Shown: piece by piece, positions 11,981-25,312 of the stretch
Numbering within the stretch: position 1 is the first letter of the stretch
Layout: each line of letters begins with the position of its first letter
Assembly: GCA_016098155.1 (NCBI GenBank)
Contig: JAAAJB010000138.1
Span: 1 to 63,401, forward strand
Length of the DNA stretch: 63,401 bases
Reading direction: 5' to 3'
From: Actinomortierella ambigua
Lineage: Eukaryota; Mortierellomycota; Mortierellomycetes; Mortierellales; Mortierellaceae
Program-made: the position numbers and the translations under genes
Notes under the pieces: generated by a model
What the model was told of the DNA's origin: nothing
Database searches by the model: none
The model's input: only the letters and a program-made list of their open reading frames with translations

Positions 11981-13766
11981 CCTGGGGTAAACGTGGAATG
12001 TGAATGCAAGAGTAGTGAGGCAAACGATCAGCATGCGGAACGGAGCACATTGAATTTTGAGTTCAAAAAACGTAATTAGGCTGCTGATGCGCCGTTCGTC
12101 TAGGCACAGTTTCAGCTTGTGATTGATTTCGTGATATTATGATAGTTCTGCTGCTCCGTATCCTCCTTCAGTTCCTTGACAAGATCCACAGCATCCGAGT
12201 GAATACCAGAGCAGCTCAATGAGAGTCTCAGCTGGGTCGCCACGATTTTACGCAAGAATCACCCACCCCAGCTTTTGAACTCTACACTAGCATCACTCAG
12301 CCTTAGCCACGCAAGTCTTGGACGAGCTCAACAACATTCATACCTGCCTGACCACTAAATTCCATCGACTCACATGTCCATACTGGTTCCTGTTGAGTGT
12401 AGACCTCGCTACTTTTGTATCCAGCAACGAAACGATGATCACACTGACTGCAGGTACAAGAGCAACTTTGACGTCAAACCTCTCACCGACATATTGGGTA
12501 TTTTCCCCATGAAAGTTGAAAACTGCAAAAAACAACAAGGGCTGTTGTTGTAACAGAGACAATAGCGGTGAGGACGGATATAACTGCGAAGAGCGCCTCG
12601 CTTATAACGTGTCTGGCTACTACGATCACACTGCCTCTATATCTGCGAGCCCGACCATCAGACTTTTTTTTTCGCAGCGCAGCACTCCGAGTTTCTCTCT
12701 TTTAGAGGTCGATCGACACTGAGGTGCCCACATCGAGAATCACTAGACTCAAGATTTTCCTCGCATTTTCGATTCAAACCTTGGCGGCAAAGACAATCGA
12801 TAACCAACTCGGCTATAAGATATTCATGAACTAGGTGAATCTATGGGAATGCTTCACTCACTACCTTTCGAACAATGCTCTTGAACTTTCAATATTCATT
12901 CGGACACCCGAGAGTAATCAGGAACAGTGTGTTCTTCTATCTTGTTGCAGAGTAAATAAAATCACGCTCCTATTGCGATTCTCAAACATTTGCTCGATTT
13001 CTGTGGCCAACGATGATACGTTTTGACATTCCTCAACTAGCCTCTGCTCAATGGTCACTTCTATGTCAAAGTGTTATGTCAAAAGGAAAGTTGGATACCT
13101 GGGGTCCAAATGACCACACACACACTTTTATTCAGCAACTGCCCTGGGATATATATTAGCGTGCAAGAGATTCTACAAGTTTTTCGCGCTCAGTACTGCT
13201 AAATAAAACAAGACACCCATACGTGGCTGAACTTACCTCTCGGTAATATAGCTGCCACTCTGTCATTTCTTGAAGGTGGCAGCTATATTACCAACAGGTT
13301 AGCCCAGCCACGAATGCGAAAGGCACTGGTATGTGTTTTATCCTCCAACTGGCTTATTGCGGGGCATTATAGCGCAAGAAAGAAAGAAAAGAAAGAAAGG
13401 GGGAAGAAAGAGAGGAGAGAAGGAGAGAAACGAGAAACCCGGGCAGCCTTGCCAAGCGCCAGGAGTCTGGTCTGCTGCACTCCTCCAGAGCGTCTGTCAC
13501 GAAGCTCGAGAGTTTTATGATCCTGGAGCCGGGTGCAGATGTCAACGAGGAGGGTGATGTGATGAATTGTTTTTTCTCAGGAAGCTCCTGTGGGTTGATG
13601 GCAATGCGTTGACGTTTTATCGGCGGTGATTACGTTGCCAATTATGGCCGAGATTGTGCCACCTGCCTGCCGGGTGTTTGTGGTTTGGCGAACCCGATCA
13701 AAGTCTCGTTCCCATTTCCATTAACCCCCATCCCTCTCCCCTCTCTCTCTCCCCCGTCCATCAATC
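11981..13766. other. Gene-poor segment with one small hairpin
   Basis: No gene supported. Minus-strand words near 12150-12210 look like a remnant (EELKEDTEQQ-like), but the frame is short and broken. The region includes the hairpin at 13222-13312 and a GA-rich tract at 13376-13432, then the pyrimidine-rich leader of the ATP synthase gene. Confidence 0.5.
13222..13312. repeat. 37-bp inverted repeat with 17-nt loop
   Basis: Arms 13222-13258 and 13276-13312. The inner 17 bp (ggtaatatagctgccac and its complement) are perfect and the outer 20 bp nearly so. This could be a small foldback element or a hairpin; I see no clear target-site duplication. Confidence 0.8.
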
Positions 13767-15102
13767 ATGTCTGTCGCCAAGTCTGCTGCTAACGCCATCG
13801 ACTGGAGCCGTCTGGCCAACATCGGCCTCAAGAAGGAGACCGTTGCTGCTCTGACTGCCTTCCGCAAGCGCAACGAGGAGGCCCGTCGCATCCTTGCTGA
13901 TCTCAAGGAGCAGAAGACTGCCGTTGACTTTGCCCATTACCGTCAGGCCCTGAAGAACCAGGCTGTTGTTGATGAGGTCGAGAAGGCCTTCAAGACCTTC
14001 AAGCCCACCACCTACGATGTCAGCGCCCAGATCAAGTCCATCGAGGCTGTTGAGGCCAAGGCTGTACGTCCCTTCCTGTCCATCCCATTCATCCACAAAT
14101 CTCATTTCCATCGTCGCCATGCACCGCACCACCCGATCATCTCTATCCTCAGCCTACCCCTACATCAAGGCGAATTCCAACTGTCCCCCCACGCTATCCA
14201 AACTTTTTTCATACAACTTGAAGTTATCAACTACATTGTCAATTGTCACCAGCTTCTTTCCATCCTCGTCACTACTATTACCTCTTCAACAACTTTGCGG
14301 CCTATATCTCTCCCACACTCCCTCTCAAGGTCGATTATCACACCAACGGTCGCGTTATTTTTACGCTATATACATTTATCGCATGGATTCCATCATCCTT
14401 TTCGAAATCTCTCGCTTTTGCCCATCCAGACACACCTCTCCCTCCTGTCGTAACGCGTTGCGACGTGAGCATGCAGTGAACACTGACACCCAATTCTGGT
14501 CCTGTTTTTTTTCCTTTAATAGCTTGACCGTGCTAAGCAGACCTCCACCAAGGTCCAGTCTGAGCTCGCTGACCTCGAGGCCACCCTGAAGAACATTGAG
14601 ACCTCCCGCCCCATCGAGGACCTCACTGTACGTATAACTGACTCTCTTCACCTTCAGGAAACATTGTTGAGGAATCAAAAGGATGCTTCCAGGCTTCAAT
14701 ATGGTCGGACGTCAAACAGAACGAGAATCGGCAACATGGACACCAGAGGATTGCAACTGAGGCTGCGCTCGTCAAAAAAATCACTTTGATGACTCTGAAA
14801 ACGCTGCTCGATAAAGGTCAAGGATGGCGATCCGAATGCGATTTCGGCGCGACTCCATTCAGAAGCACCATACCAGCGGCCAAGCAGTGACGGACTCGGC
14901 TCCCAAAGTGCCAAATGAATGATGTGGAGCCACCCTAACCTCAAGCGACTCTACCTATCAACTTTTTTTTCTGAACCAATAGGTCGATGATGTCCTCAAG
15001 TCGCGCCCCGAGATCCTGGAGAAGGTCGATGCCATGTTGGCTAAGAACAAGTGGGACACCAAGGGCTACAACGACAAGTTCGGCTATGTCACCCTCTTCT
15101 AA
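13767..15102 (+). CDS. ATP7: Mitochondrial F1Fo ATP synthase subunit d
   Basis: Peripheral-stalk subunit of the ATP synthase, linking F1 to Fo on the matrix side. Three exons, 13767-14063, 14523-14627 and 14983-15102, all phase 0, give 173 residues, matching the family length of about 174. The start MSVAKSAANAIDWSRL is the typical N-terminus. The middle is a heptad-rich helix (FRKRNEEARRILADLKEQK), and the end KNKWDTKGYNDKFGYVTLF is characteristic. Codon use is strongly biased toward C-ending codons, as expected of a highly expressed gene. The introns are long for this window (459 and 355 nt), and the first is unusually pyrimidine rich on the sense strand. Upstream leader CCATCCCTCTCCCC is a classic CT-rich fungal promoter element. 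Confidence 0.95.
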
Positions 15103-15555
15103 GCGCATTTTGTTTTCATGTTCCATTGTCTTCGCTTCACCTGCCGAAAAAGTCTTCCCCCCCCCCCCTCTCTCACTCGACGTCCCCTACTCCTCGTTTA
15201 GAGTCGTTTTATGACACTATATAAAAAAACCGCATCGAATCATACCCCGCCCCCGTTTCCATCACAACAGGCATCGTTTCGCTTACTATTTGTCCTACAC
15301 TGGCACGATGCCCCGATATCGCAACGCGACACCAGTCGTGTTATCCTGATAGAGACCCGCGACAGAATTGTAGTCGATTCATATTAGGACGCGACGTTTA
15401 AAGGCAGATTGTCTTAAAACAGAGTGCCATGTCTGAGGTCTGTGGTAGCACACCAAGAGGCACGGTAGTTCACTTTTGATTGTCCTTTTTTTTTTTTTTT
15501 TTTTTTTCTTAAATTAATGAGGGACGGAGAGGGAGAGATTATAGCCCTACTATGT
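15103..15555. other. Intergenic between convergent genes
   Basis: Holds the 3' UTR of the ATP synthase gene and of the F-box gene. A run of about 21 T at 15487-15507 is the only notable feature. Confidence 0.6.
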
Positions 15556-17966
15556 TCAGGTAAACCGCCAGACGCGAATCATGCCATCAAGACTGACGCT
15601 GACAATCTTTTCCTCGTCGGAGCCAATCCAGGCCAGTCCGACGCCCTCATCATGATTGATCTTCTTGGACCGCACCCAGCTATTGTCGTTCACGCTCATC
15701 GACACAAGACAGTCGGGGTCGTAGTCCTCGACATCATACTCATCTCCAAAGGGCCACGGCTCGTAAGCATCCCCGTGGCCCCTCGCTGTATTCTCCGCGC
15801 CTTGTTCCATGGCCTGTGCAATATCTGAAGCCGACGGGACAGGCAGACGTTGGTGGTCTTTGTGATGGTAGTAGCGATGCATGGGTGTGGAGTGATCCTC
15901 GTCATGACCGTCGCTCTTACCGATACGCCAAATCTTGACTGAACGATCCATACTTGCGCTGACGAGCCTGCCAAGGTGGGCATCAATCGATGCGCTCGAA
16001 ACTGCACCGCAGTGCCCATACAGGGTCGACATGTGCCAAAACTCGAGTCGGCTGATAGTGGACATTGTATTGGTTTGCGGTGGCACTGAAGAGGATGCTT
16101 TCGCCCATGGCTGCTGCTGCTGCTGCCGCCGCCGCCGTCTTTGGATCCGAAAAACGTTCATCGTATTATCGCGGTGCGTCGTCACAAGATATGGACTGGC
16201 AAGACTGATCGATGCAATAGGAGTCACCGTTGCCAAGGAGTGTGACTCTCGAAGGTACTCGGCCTCTTCGTCGTCCATTCCTTCGTCGCCATCACCATTC
16301 ATCTCAAAGTCCTGTGGATGAAGATCGCCAGGCTTCGATGACAAACCACCCCAGCCAGCAAAGGCTGCCGCCGGATTTTTTGGTCGATGGCGACGATAGC
16401 TTCCAGACCCAATCTCGCCACAGTCCAAGATCCGATAGTCATCGAGCTCAATCTCCTGAAGCCGCACCGTCCAAAACCCGTCGAGGAGCGGAACCCCAAA
16501 GGCCAGTCGTACGTGCCACCGTGCGGCACCAGACTTTTGCTGCTGCTGCTGCTGCTTCGCCACCTCTTCCACCTCCATTTCCACTGGCGATTCGCCCACC
16601 TGGCCATGCATCCGATGGAGTAGCCTACACCACGTCAACGATGAGGATGCCGCTCTTTCCGCTGCAGACGAGACTTTGAAAATTGAGAGTGTGCCGCTCG
16701 TGCAATAGGTGACAACCATCGGATAGCGAAAACACGAAGACTGCAGTTTGGAATTCTTCTCGCCAACGACATCGCTGTTCCAGGTCCCAATCTCCCGTAT
16801 TGTGATGGGCGAGATGACATTAATTTCAAAGATGGTGAAATCGCCTGTATCATAGCCGACCATGGCCAATATGGATGACTGCTGTGAGGATTTGCACCGC
16901 GCCAGAGAGCGATCCAGCTCAAACGTCACGATCGTCCGCCTGGAGTTACTGTCTTTGGACTTTGGCGGCTTTGGGCATTCAAACGTTTGACAGTATTCAA
17001 TGTTCAAGCGGTGGTGGGCAGCATCCTCGTTTGACGCCGCTCCCGCATCGTCTTGATGACTGCTGCCACCGCGGACAAGTCGCCAGAAATGGACCCGAGG
17101 GCCGCATGGTGTGTTGATGGCTGTAGCGAGGATAGAACCCGTAAACTGGACGAGGGGTATTGAACACACACTTGGCACCTTGCTCAGGTCCGTTCGCTCC
17201 AGGCGACCGCTACCTGCTTCCTGTGAAACAGCCATCTTCCTCCATAACAGATCCTGACGTTTGATATCGTCGAGGGACAGGCAAGTAACAACAGGCTGGC
17301 CCATGAGCCAGTTGTAGTTGAGTTTGTACAACGCCTTCCAGCACGTTGCATAATTCGGGAGCTCCTCCTCTTCCTCAAGCGATCTGGCGACCCACTCCAG
17401 CGTTGATGACGGGGCCATTGACATGGCACGCTCCCTGGTTGTAGAGGTGGAGCGTCTCCGCCTAGAAGCCGCCAAGTGTCGGTCCATGCCTATCCGCATG
17501 ATCCTCGAATTGGTGAATTTCCAATGAAAGAGTCTCTTCCATAGCTATTTCGAAGAAAAAGGGGGGAGATGTAGAAAAACAAGGGCGGTGAGATTTCCGA
17601 CTTGCAAGAGTTGATCAGCTGCACATTATCCAGTTATGAGAATGATACCTGTTGATCGTTCACTAGCCCATACCAGAGTCTTGAAACAACAGCACAGCGA
17701 CCAAGGTCCGCCGGTGCAAGCTTTTCAAAGACCTGAAGCGTCACCTCGACGGGCAAGACTTCAGCTAGGTCCTGTCGCCTGAGGACCGAGGAGAGACGCC
17801 TACGACGCACTCGTGCCTGGTCTTCCTCGTCATTGTCGATTTCCATGCCGTCTGACAGCTGGTTCCGAGAGTCATGTTGTAGACTCTGAACGATGAGACC
17901 TGTCCGCAATCTCTTTGAGCGATGTATTGTAGTCATTGATGCTGAGGAGAGTGTGGAGAAATGCAT
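15556..17966 (-). CDS. F-box and WD40 repeat protein
   Basis: Likely substrate receptor of an SCF ubiquitin ligase. Two exons, 17649-17966 and 15556-17544, phase 0, 768 residues from the Met at 17966 (MHFSTLSS); a Met 11 residues later is an alternative, and the frame extends upstream without an ATG. The F-box is split by the intron: LPVEVTLQVFEKLAP, CAVVSRLWYGLVNDQQ, then LWKRLFHWKF, matching the Leu-Pro...Trp...Leu-Trp pattern. The long middle has few motifs. The C-terminus shows clear WD blades, LYGHCGAVSSASID...MDRSVKIWRI and VGLAWIGSDEEKIVSVSLDG...RVWRF, with weaker ones before. Gln runs occur around the middle (QQQQQQ, encoded near 16540-16555). The substrate cannot be told from sequence. 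It is divergent from the DUF3712 gene at 19242. Confidence 0.85.
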
Positions 17967-19241
17967 GCGCAACTCTTTTTTTCGTTCTTGTGCATCCACA
18001 AAAAGGGTCTTCACGAGGACTGCTGCCAGCCGCCATGCTTTCGATAAAATAATTTAGGTAAATCTACTCAGCCGCGCTGAGGGAGTCATCAAACAACACA
18101 ACCTAATGAAATGCTCTTTTGGATATTAGACCGTGTATTTGTGCCACCTTGACTTGCTTTTCTCCATCTTGTGAAAACCAACCCGTTATTGACCAGCAGG
18201 CGTTCGTCTCGCAATAACAGACACATGTGTCGCAGTGCATGTGCCTTTCACCGTGACGACGCGCCATGCATTTCTGAGTTGTCTTGTTTCCTCAGTCTGG
18301 CGTTCACATAGATGTCGCACCCTCTACATGATCGTTTGAAAAAAAAGGGGGGGAGGGGAGGAGCCAGCAGCCTTCGGTAAGGCTACTTCGTTTCACCTCC
18401 TGTTTCCTTCCGCTTCTACAGCCGGGTGTCCAACCAGCCTGGCCAATCTTGTGAACAACAGAACAGCATGCGCGTCGTGAACAGTATTCATGTTCCTGTA
18501 ACGTCCCTTTGTTTGAGAAACCAACACTGCGATTACTTCATTCTGGTGGTCATCTCTTACTACCCCCCCTTCCTTGCGGGTGAGGTCCTCATTCCTCTTT
18601 CTCCATATGACAATCCAGTACGTGGTGTGTTATGTTTGTATGCTCTCATTTGTGTGCACACATTACTGAAGAAAAAGAAAAAACTCAAAATGGAGCTAGC
18701 ATGTCCAACAACGGGCACTCCTTGTACTCTATTCGTTTGCTCGTTTATTTGCTCACCCCGCACGGCTGCCGTCTTTACTCTAGTGCTCCTACTCTCTTCC
18801 CCCAAAACCCTGCCGAAGCAATCCTGTGATCATGACAGCCTTGAGTCTGCCCTTTCTCCCCCCCCCACATATATTGGTCTTTTTGTTCATTCTTCTTTTC
18901 TTTCTTTCTTGTGGCCTACTCTCTGATCACCTCCTCCCCTCCTTCATCCACTTTTGCCTTCACGCTCCTGTGGCTCCTTCTCTACTTGGGACCTGGTATT
19001 TTCTCTATACCAACGCCCTGGTCCGCAGCTCCCCTCAGTTACGACTACACACTACCAAGAACCACACCCTCCCTCGGCCGAGGCAGCCGACTAGCATCTG
19101 CAAGTCCACCTCTTTTCTTTACGACGCACTCTTCTGAGAACTTCACCATCTCAATACACCCCCTAATACACCATCCAACCGACACTCCACCCACATTACC
19201 TACACCAAAACACCTCTACCCGTATCATATTTTTGTCAACC
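17967..19241. promoter_or_regulatory. Divergent intergenic region, promoters inferred
   Basis: 1275 bp between two divergent starts. It shows pyrimidine tracts and a CT-rich leader before 19242; the open frames on the plus strand (around 18426-18926 and 18826-19137) lack any motif and look like leader sequence. No specific factor site is claimed. Confidence 0.5.
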
Positions 19242-20348
19242 ATGTCCACCTTCAACTCATCACAGGAAATGCTGCAGCACGAGGTACAGATGCCGGAGAC
19301 TTCGTACCAGCAGCCACACCAGCAACATTCATACGGCAATAATGATGGAGCCCTTACTGCCGCTGCTGAAACAGGTACCAACGCCCATGGAGGCTACTAC
19401 TCGGAGAAAAACGAAGCCGACGAGCCACACTTTGACGAGTATCCAGAGCACGAGTACAATGAAGCGCTGCAGGGTAAGAAAGGTGTACGATTCTACCGCA
19501 AGCGCCGGTTTTGGTATGTCTGCGGCGGTGTGACCGTGGTGGGGATTGCCGTCTTTGTACCCTTGCTGCTGTTGGTCATCCTACCCAAGATTGCCCAGTC
19601 GATTATCAATCAGTCCACAATGTCGTTGTACCAACTCAACATGACAGAGCCCTCAGATGCAGGGATGAAGGTCAGCATGAGTGGAGGGATCGGTAACGCC
19701 GGTATCTTTGCAGCAACGATTGAGTTTCCAGAGCCGATCGTCGTCTCGTGGAGGGACAAGAAGCTCGGTACCATGACTCTGTCAAGCGTCAGCGCTTCAG
19801 GAGGGAAGGCATCCATCTTGGACTCGACATACTTTTCTATCAGCGACATCAAAGCGTTTTCTGACTTTTCGAAGGAAATGGTAAGTTGTTCTCTTTTTCA
19901 AGTTGATTCTCGCTGTGTTTGTTGTGTTGGAAAAATAAAAGAGTAAGCAAAAAAAGTCGGCGAAGAAACAAAAATAAAGACAAGCCGTGTTTCTCACTTC
20001 ATTCTCTAAACAACGATCGTACTCAACCCTCCCTCTGCTACACTTTTCCTCAGCTAAACATCAAAGAGTTCACCTGGGTGCTGAACAGCAAGGTGACCGT
20101 CAAGGCTCTTGGCCAAACCATCAAGAACCTGGACCTCAGCAAACACCTCACAATGCTTGGTAAGTGACCCGTACCAAAACAAATGTGTGCGATCGGGGAG
20201 CAAAATAAAACATTTTAGCTTACATCCTCCCCTCCCTTACTCTTCTATGCACCCCCTTTTCAGTCATTTGGCATAATTCAAACGACGCGTGGTTTCCCGC
20301 GGACTAACTTTCTATTTGCATTTGGAATCGCTCTTTTATAAAAAAAAA

Positions 20349-20380
<32 letters not shown>

Positions 20381-22096
20381 ATCATAGGAATGAATGGATT
20401 TGACCAGGTTCGCATTGACTCGTTCGACCTACCAGGCGACGCGCCCGGGGGTGAGGGTGCACGCGTGCGACTGGTAACGTCGATGCACAACCCATCGCCG
20501 ATCGGTATGACTCTCGGCACGATCGTGCTCGACATGTTTTACGATGGCGTGTACCTCGGCCAAGTGAGTGCCAACAACTCGGTCCTGGTCGGCCAGTCGG
20601 CATCACCGCTTATTTTGGAGGGAGTCTTGTTCCGAAAGACGAACCAGACAGAGCTCGACAAGGTCTCAACGCTCATGTCCAACTACCTCGGTGGCCGAGT
20701 GTCCATCACGTCCGCCAAGGGCGTCTCCGTCAAGCCGGATGGCGTGAACCCAGTCTCGTGGCTTTCGGATGGCTTGACGGCCATGACCCTCACCGTCCCT
20801 CTGCAGACGACAACACCACTAAACTTGATCCAGAATATTGCGATCGCCGACATGGGCATGGTGTTTGACACTGCCAGTCCTTATGCACCCCTGGCCAACT
20901 CGAACCGCGTGACAGCAACCTTCAAGTTGCCATGGAACATCACGGTGCAGATGCAGAATGTTTCCAACACGATGAGCATCGGATACCGCGGCAAGACCCT
21001 GGCAGACATTGCAGACCCGGTCTGGGCCCCGGCCTCATCGGATCTCGCCAAGGGTCTCATCTCGTTCTCGCTGCCGCCCTCGCGCTTGGTCGTAAAGGCC
21101 GACGTCCACGACGAGTTTAACCAATTCATCGCCGACTTGACCGTCAAGACCGAGGAAACGTTCACCGTCTCTGGTAATGCGAGCGCCATCTCCAACACCC
21201 CCGTGGGCCTGATCAAGCTCTCGGGCGTGCCCTTCCAGTCGAACGTGACCATGAAGGGTCTGGACTTTAACTCGGTCAACGCCGCCGTGTCGAGCGTCGA
21301 TGTCGTCGCTGGCAATGCTCAGTACATCACCATGAACCAACAAGTCAACCTACCCAACCCTTCCTCGCTCTCCGTCACAGGTGGCAAGGTCACTCTCACC
21401 GTCTACGATGCCCCGACGAACGCCTATCTGGGCGAGCTGGTCATCCCCAACCTCAAGGTCGCCCCTGGTCCCAACCCGACACAGACCCAGTTCTTGTTCC
21501 ACCCACAGGACGCCGCCGTGCGCGACCGGTTCTTGACCGAGTACCTCAAGGGAACCAACTTCCCACTCAAGGTCGTCGGCACGGCAGCATCGACTGATGT
21601 GCTGGAGCTAAAGAAGGCCTTCTCCTTGGTGACGATCGGCTCGACGGCCCCAGGCCTGAACCCGGTCCAAAAGCTCATCACGTCGGGTTCGGCCACGGCC
21701 ACCCTGGGCACGCTGTTGGGCAACCGACAGTCGACGACGACCATCAACATGATCAACCCTCTGAACGCGCCCATCTACATTGCTGGGCAGACGACCCAGG
21801 TCAACTGGAACGGCAAGCTCTTTGGCGAGATCAAGGATTCGCAAGGGTTCACCGTCGGCGCCAAGGGATCTGCAAAGTCGCCCACCTTCACCATCCAGTC
21901 CCCCTCCGGTCTCGAGTTTGGATCGATGCTCACCTTCCAGTTTATGCCTGCGTATCCGACCATTCTCTTTGGTGGTGCCGATGTTCCTTATGACCTCGAC
22001 ATTGTGCTCAACGTCCGCGTCGGTGGACCGGATGGATATCCTGCCAATATCCACTATACCCAGCGCGTCATCATCAACACCAAGATGGGTCGCTAA
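19242..22096 (+). CDS. Single-pass membrane protein with DUF3712 ectodomain (short paralog)
   Basis: Function unknown; DUF3712 proteins are fungal membrane proteins, and the yeast vacuolar protein Tag1 has similar LEA-like beta domains. Three exons, 19242-19880, 20054-20159, 20388-22096, in phase, 817 residues. Start chosen at the ATG in CAACCATGTCC (the open frame before it has no ATG). Residues 1-88 are hydrophilic and cytosolic by the positive-inside rule (YRKRRFW just before the helix), residues about 89-117 are one hydrophobic helix ending VILPKIAQSI, and the rest is a repeated beta-rich ectodomain with many Asn-x-Ser/Thr sites. Recurrent markers are SFDLPGDAPG, MHNPSPIGMTLGTIV, NPVSWLSDGL and DAYAPLANS-like strings. 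It is a paralog of 57665-62905, sharing the same first intron position (after FSKEM). Confidence 0.88.
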
Positions 22097-22371
22097 AAAA
22101 AGTGCTTACATCACCTGAGACTCGTGTCACACATCCTACATTTATATAATGATAACCAATACTGCCGTTACATCCTCCCGTTACATCTATCCTCCACATA
22201 AAAAAAAAGACATCACAATATACACCTGCCACTGTTTTGTGTTGTTATTTTTTCCATTCTGTTATTTGTAGTCCAAAAAAAAAATCCTAATGGTACAGTT
22301 CTTGCTTTGAAGACGCTTGCAGTAAAGGTCCAGGTATCCAGGAACACAAATCTTTGTTCACCAATGTCCCC

Positions 22372-25099
22372 TCAGCCAGTAAAATACTCTGCCCATGTTT
22401 CTGCATTTGCTTGTGGGGAAAAAAGGTTTAGGATGGGGGGGGGGGAGAACAATAGGACCTTTTTCCAGCTCTCTCTCATTACTTGTCCTTATCGGCGACT
22501 ATGCATAAGAAACGAAGAGTCCGGTTCTAGCAAGTGTTAATAAAAGAAGGTTGGATCATCGACAATAGACAACGTATGAATGATGTGTGTGTGTATATCG
22601 GAGGGCGGGGGACAGCACTCTTCGCCACGGGACCAAAACGTGCAAGCCCTTTTAAATCCGATTCACAAACAACAAGAGATCCATTTCTCTTACCATCCTC
22701 AACTGTGGTGCGGCGTCCGTCGGGGAGCAAAGTCGCGGTGGCGGTGTCCGACTCGACAGCGATCGATGGAGCATCATCCTGCGTGGAACGGCGTGCTGGC
22801 AGGGGAGGTGTAGCACGATGGCGAGCTATTTTCAGAGGGGATGAAAGTAAAAAAGTCAGAAACACAATACTCGTGGGACGCTCTGCTTCACTGCCATCGA
22901 AGGGAAACAACCATCAAACACGCCATACCAAGAGGCTCGTCCGAGTCACGGCGCTCTCCAAAGCGAATAGGGTCACGATCATGATCCCGGGTATCCTGAC
23001 GATAATTGTCGTATCTATTCCACAAGGAGAGCAATATGTCAGATCAAAATGATGTCTCATCATCATTGGGGGGGGGGGGAGTGTCAATGCTTCTTGTCCA
23101 GGATAACCTTACCTGCCATCATCCTGATAGTAGGCTTCGTTGCTTGCATTGCCCTGATCCCGACGACCAGCATCACGAGCCGCTGCCTCGGCACGCGAAG
23201 CCTTGAACTTTTCGTACCACTCGTTGACCTTCTTCTTGGTAGCTAATGTGAAAAAAAGGGTTGTGAACAAAAATAAAAGTTCAAACTTGAGTGACACTGC
23301 TATACATGCCATCGACCTTTTTGCTCTTCTGAAGAAAAACGACACCTTCCCCCCCTCTCCTACACACACACACACTTCCTTGCAACACCCTTGTCTCACA
23401 TTAATATGAACATAAAACAGTAGCCCCACTTACTATCAGCGGCGGCATTGAATCGTTCCTTGATCTTGGGAAGTTCCTCTAGTTAACGAGACGAAAGCCC
23501 ATAAAAATTAAATTCGTGTAAAATAAAATATCGTCACACAGAACAGTGAGCCAAACTCCTTCCCCAAATCACTGATTCCATGGCCAGAAGGGACAAGACA
23601 ACATCAACAAAACAATATCCCCAATAAACAGAGTGTTTGTCGATATTAGCTCTCCCTCTCCTCTTCCTCTCTCTCATCCTCTTCTTCTTTCTTCTACCAC
23701 TCCCGTCCCAACTCGTGCGTATGTCTCATGCCTCCCTCGTCAAGTGATGTAGACATACCATCCATAAGCTCCTTCATTTCCTGAGCAAACGTGGGTCCTT
23801 GCTCTCCCTGCTGTGGCTGAGGCTGTTCACGGCGAGCTAATCCAGCAATGATAAGACCAATAAGAGACGAGAATTAGATGACGCTTCGTCACGCAACAGC
23901 TTTCTTTTTTTTTTTTCTTTGCAACATTCTCACGACTCGCTGCAAGCCAGAGCACGTGTAAACCGTGGGCTACAGAGGGCGCACTGGAGGGAGGGAGGGG
24001 AGAAGAAAGAGGAGATAGAGGAGATAGACTAGGAAGGGGGAGGAGGAAAAGAGGGGGGCGAGGCAAACAGGGCTCACCCTCAATTTCCAAGATTTCCCAG
24101 GCTGTCTTCTCTTATCTTCCAAAAAGTCGACTTACCCCGATACTCGTCCATGGCAGCCAGGGTACGTGCAAAGTCCTCGTCGGAGCGCAGTTGTTGCTCG
24201 GGTGTTGACGTCGATGCCAAGAGGATGGGCTATGTGGAGGTCGAAACATTTTTTTAGAGGATATACGGGTTCTGGAGCACCTTGCTGACAGGAAACGAAG
24301 TTTTTTTTTTCCTTTGCTCGTCATAGGCGAACAAAGTTTACTCTTATCCAACGGGACGAAAGCCCTAACCCTCTTCCCCCCCCCCTTGAGAGCACGACAA
24401 TAAAAAAAATGTGGGACTTACGTCAATCTCTGCGCGTGGTTGCTGCTGGAGTCGCATCCGTGCAAACTCATCTGCAGCGGCATCTACTCCTCCATCCTGG
24501 TTCGGAGGGCTACGCCGGGGCAAAGGCGGCACTGCCGGACCTATAGGGACCTGCAGCTGTATGGGCATCTGCTGAGGAGGTCGACCCTGACTCCGCTGCT
24601 GTGGCTGTGGCTGTTGAGATGGTTGCCGTTGCTGTGGGGGCGGCTGTGGTGCCTCTGGGCGATACTCTGGGTCAGACATCTCGAGAAGCGCATTGATAGA
24701 GCCTTCGACGTTGCCACGGTGAGTCTCGAGGACAAACTCGCAAATCTCCTTCTCGACTGTGGGGAAAGCCTCCGTCAGGATGGCCAGCTTGGCCAGTCGT
24801 TCAGCTTCCTGGGGGCTTGACGCCGGTGCAGACGCAGGTGGCGAGGCTGTGTTGGTGGGAGCAGAAGCGTCGTCGGCGATGGCTGGGTGGATCTGCAAGT
24901 CGTCGTCGTCGTCATCGTCTCCGCCAAAGGGGTCTTTGTTATCTTTCTTGGCGTTCTCCTTTGACGCGACAGTGGGAGACGTAGTGCTGTTGCTGTTGCT
25001 GTTGTCGGTGGATGAGGTAGGTGCATCCGTCACATTGTATGGGACAGCATCGTCGGTGGATGCGCTAGCTGTCTTGCTGTCTTTGTCAATGCTGGACAT
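22372..25099 (-). CDS. CUE5: CUE-domain ubiquitin-binding protein, Cue5-like
   Basis: Probable ubiquitin receptor; yeast Cue5 delivers ubiquitinated aggregates to autophagy. Eight exons on the minus strand: 24422-25099, 24136-24229, 23759-23836, 23434-23478, 23113-23242, 22929-23014, 22694-22825, 22372-22400, all phases consistent, 423 residues (yeast Cue5 is of similar size). An N-terminal Ser/Thr/Asn and poly-Asp region is followed by the CUE domain at about 95-137: LAILTEAFPTVEKEICEF...SINALLEMSDPE, with the MFP-type motif as AFP and the Leu-Leu pair. After Pro/Gln-rich sequence comes the segment EELPKIKERFNAAADTTKK...WYEKF, which parallels the conserved helix after the CUE domain in yeast Cue5. 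The tiny last exon (ending TWAEYFTG) is supported by an exceptional branch point and polypyrimidine tract before 22401. I see no obvious W/F/Y-x-x-L/I/V Atg8 motif near the end. Convergent with 19242-22096. Confidence 0.85.
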
Positions 25100-25312
25100 G
25101 ATTGTAATTAGACGGGAGGGTTGAAGAAGAGGTGCAAGTGGAGAAGAAAGGGTACAATGCTTTATTCTCTCACGAAGAGAGTTTTGTGACAGCGATTTGG
25201 GTGGGGGGTGGGCTGCATGTGGGGGAGAAACTACTGCTGTTCTTGGCAAAGGCTGTATACATGTTTGAGGATATCTGCCCACCCAGCACAGCCAGCTGTC
25301 AGACAAAACCCT

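Noticed and set aside
14628..14982. Box C/D snoRNA in ATP7 intron 2
   Set aside because: C-like (ttgatga, atgatg) and D-like (ctga) boxes exist but not in the right order and spacing with a terminal stem.
18426..18926. 166-codon plus-strand ORF between two divergent genes
   Set aside because: Starts without an ATG of good context, low-complexity, and lies in a pyrimidine-rich leader.
22527..22693. Read-through C-terminus of the CUE protein (GKRNGSLVV...)
   Set aside because: A GTAAGA donor stands at the junction, and the acceptor at 22401 has an excellent branch point and polypyrimidine tract that continue the phase.
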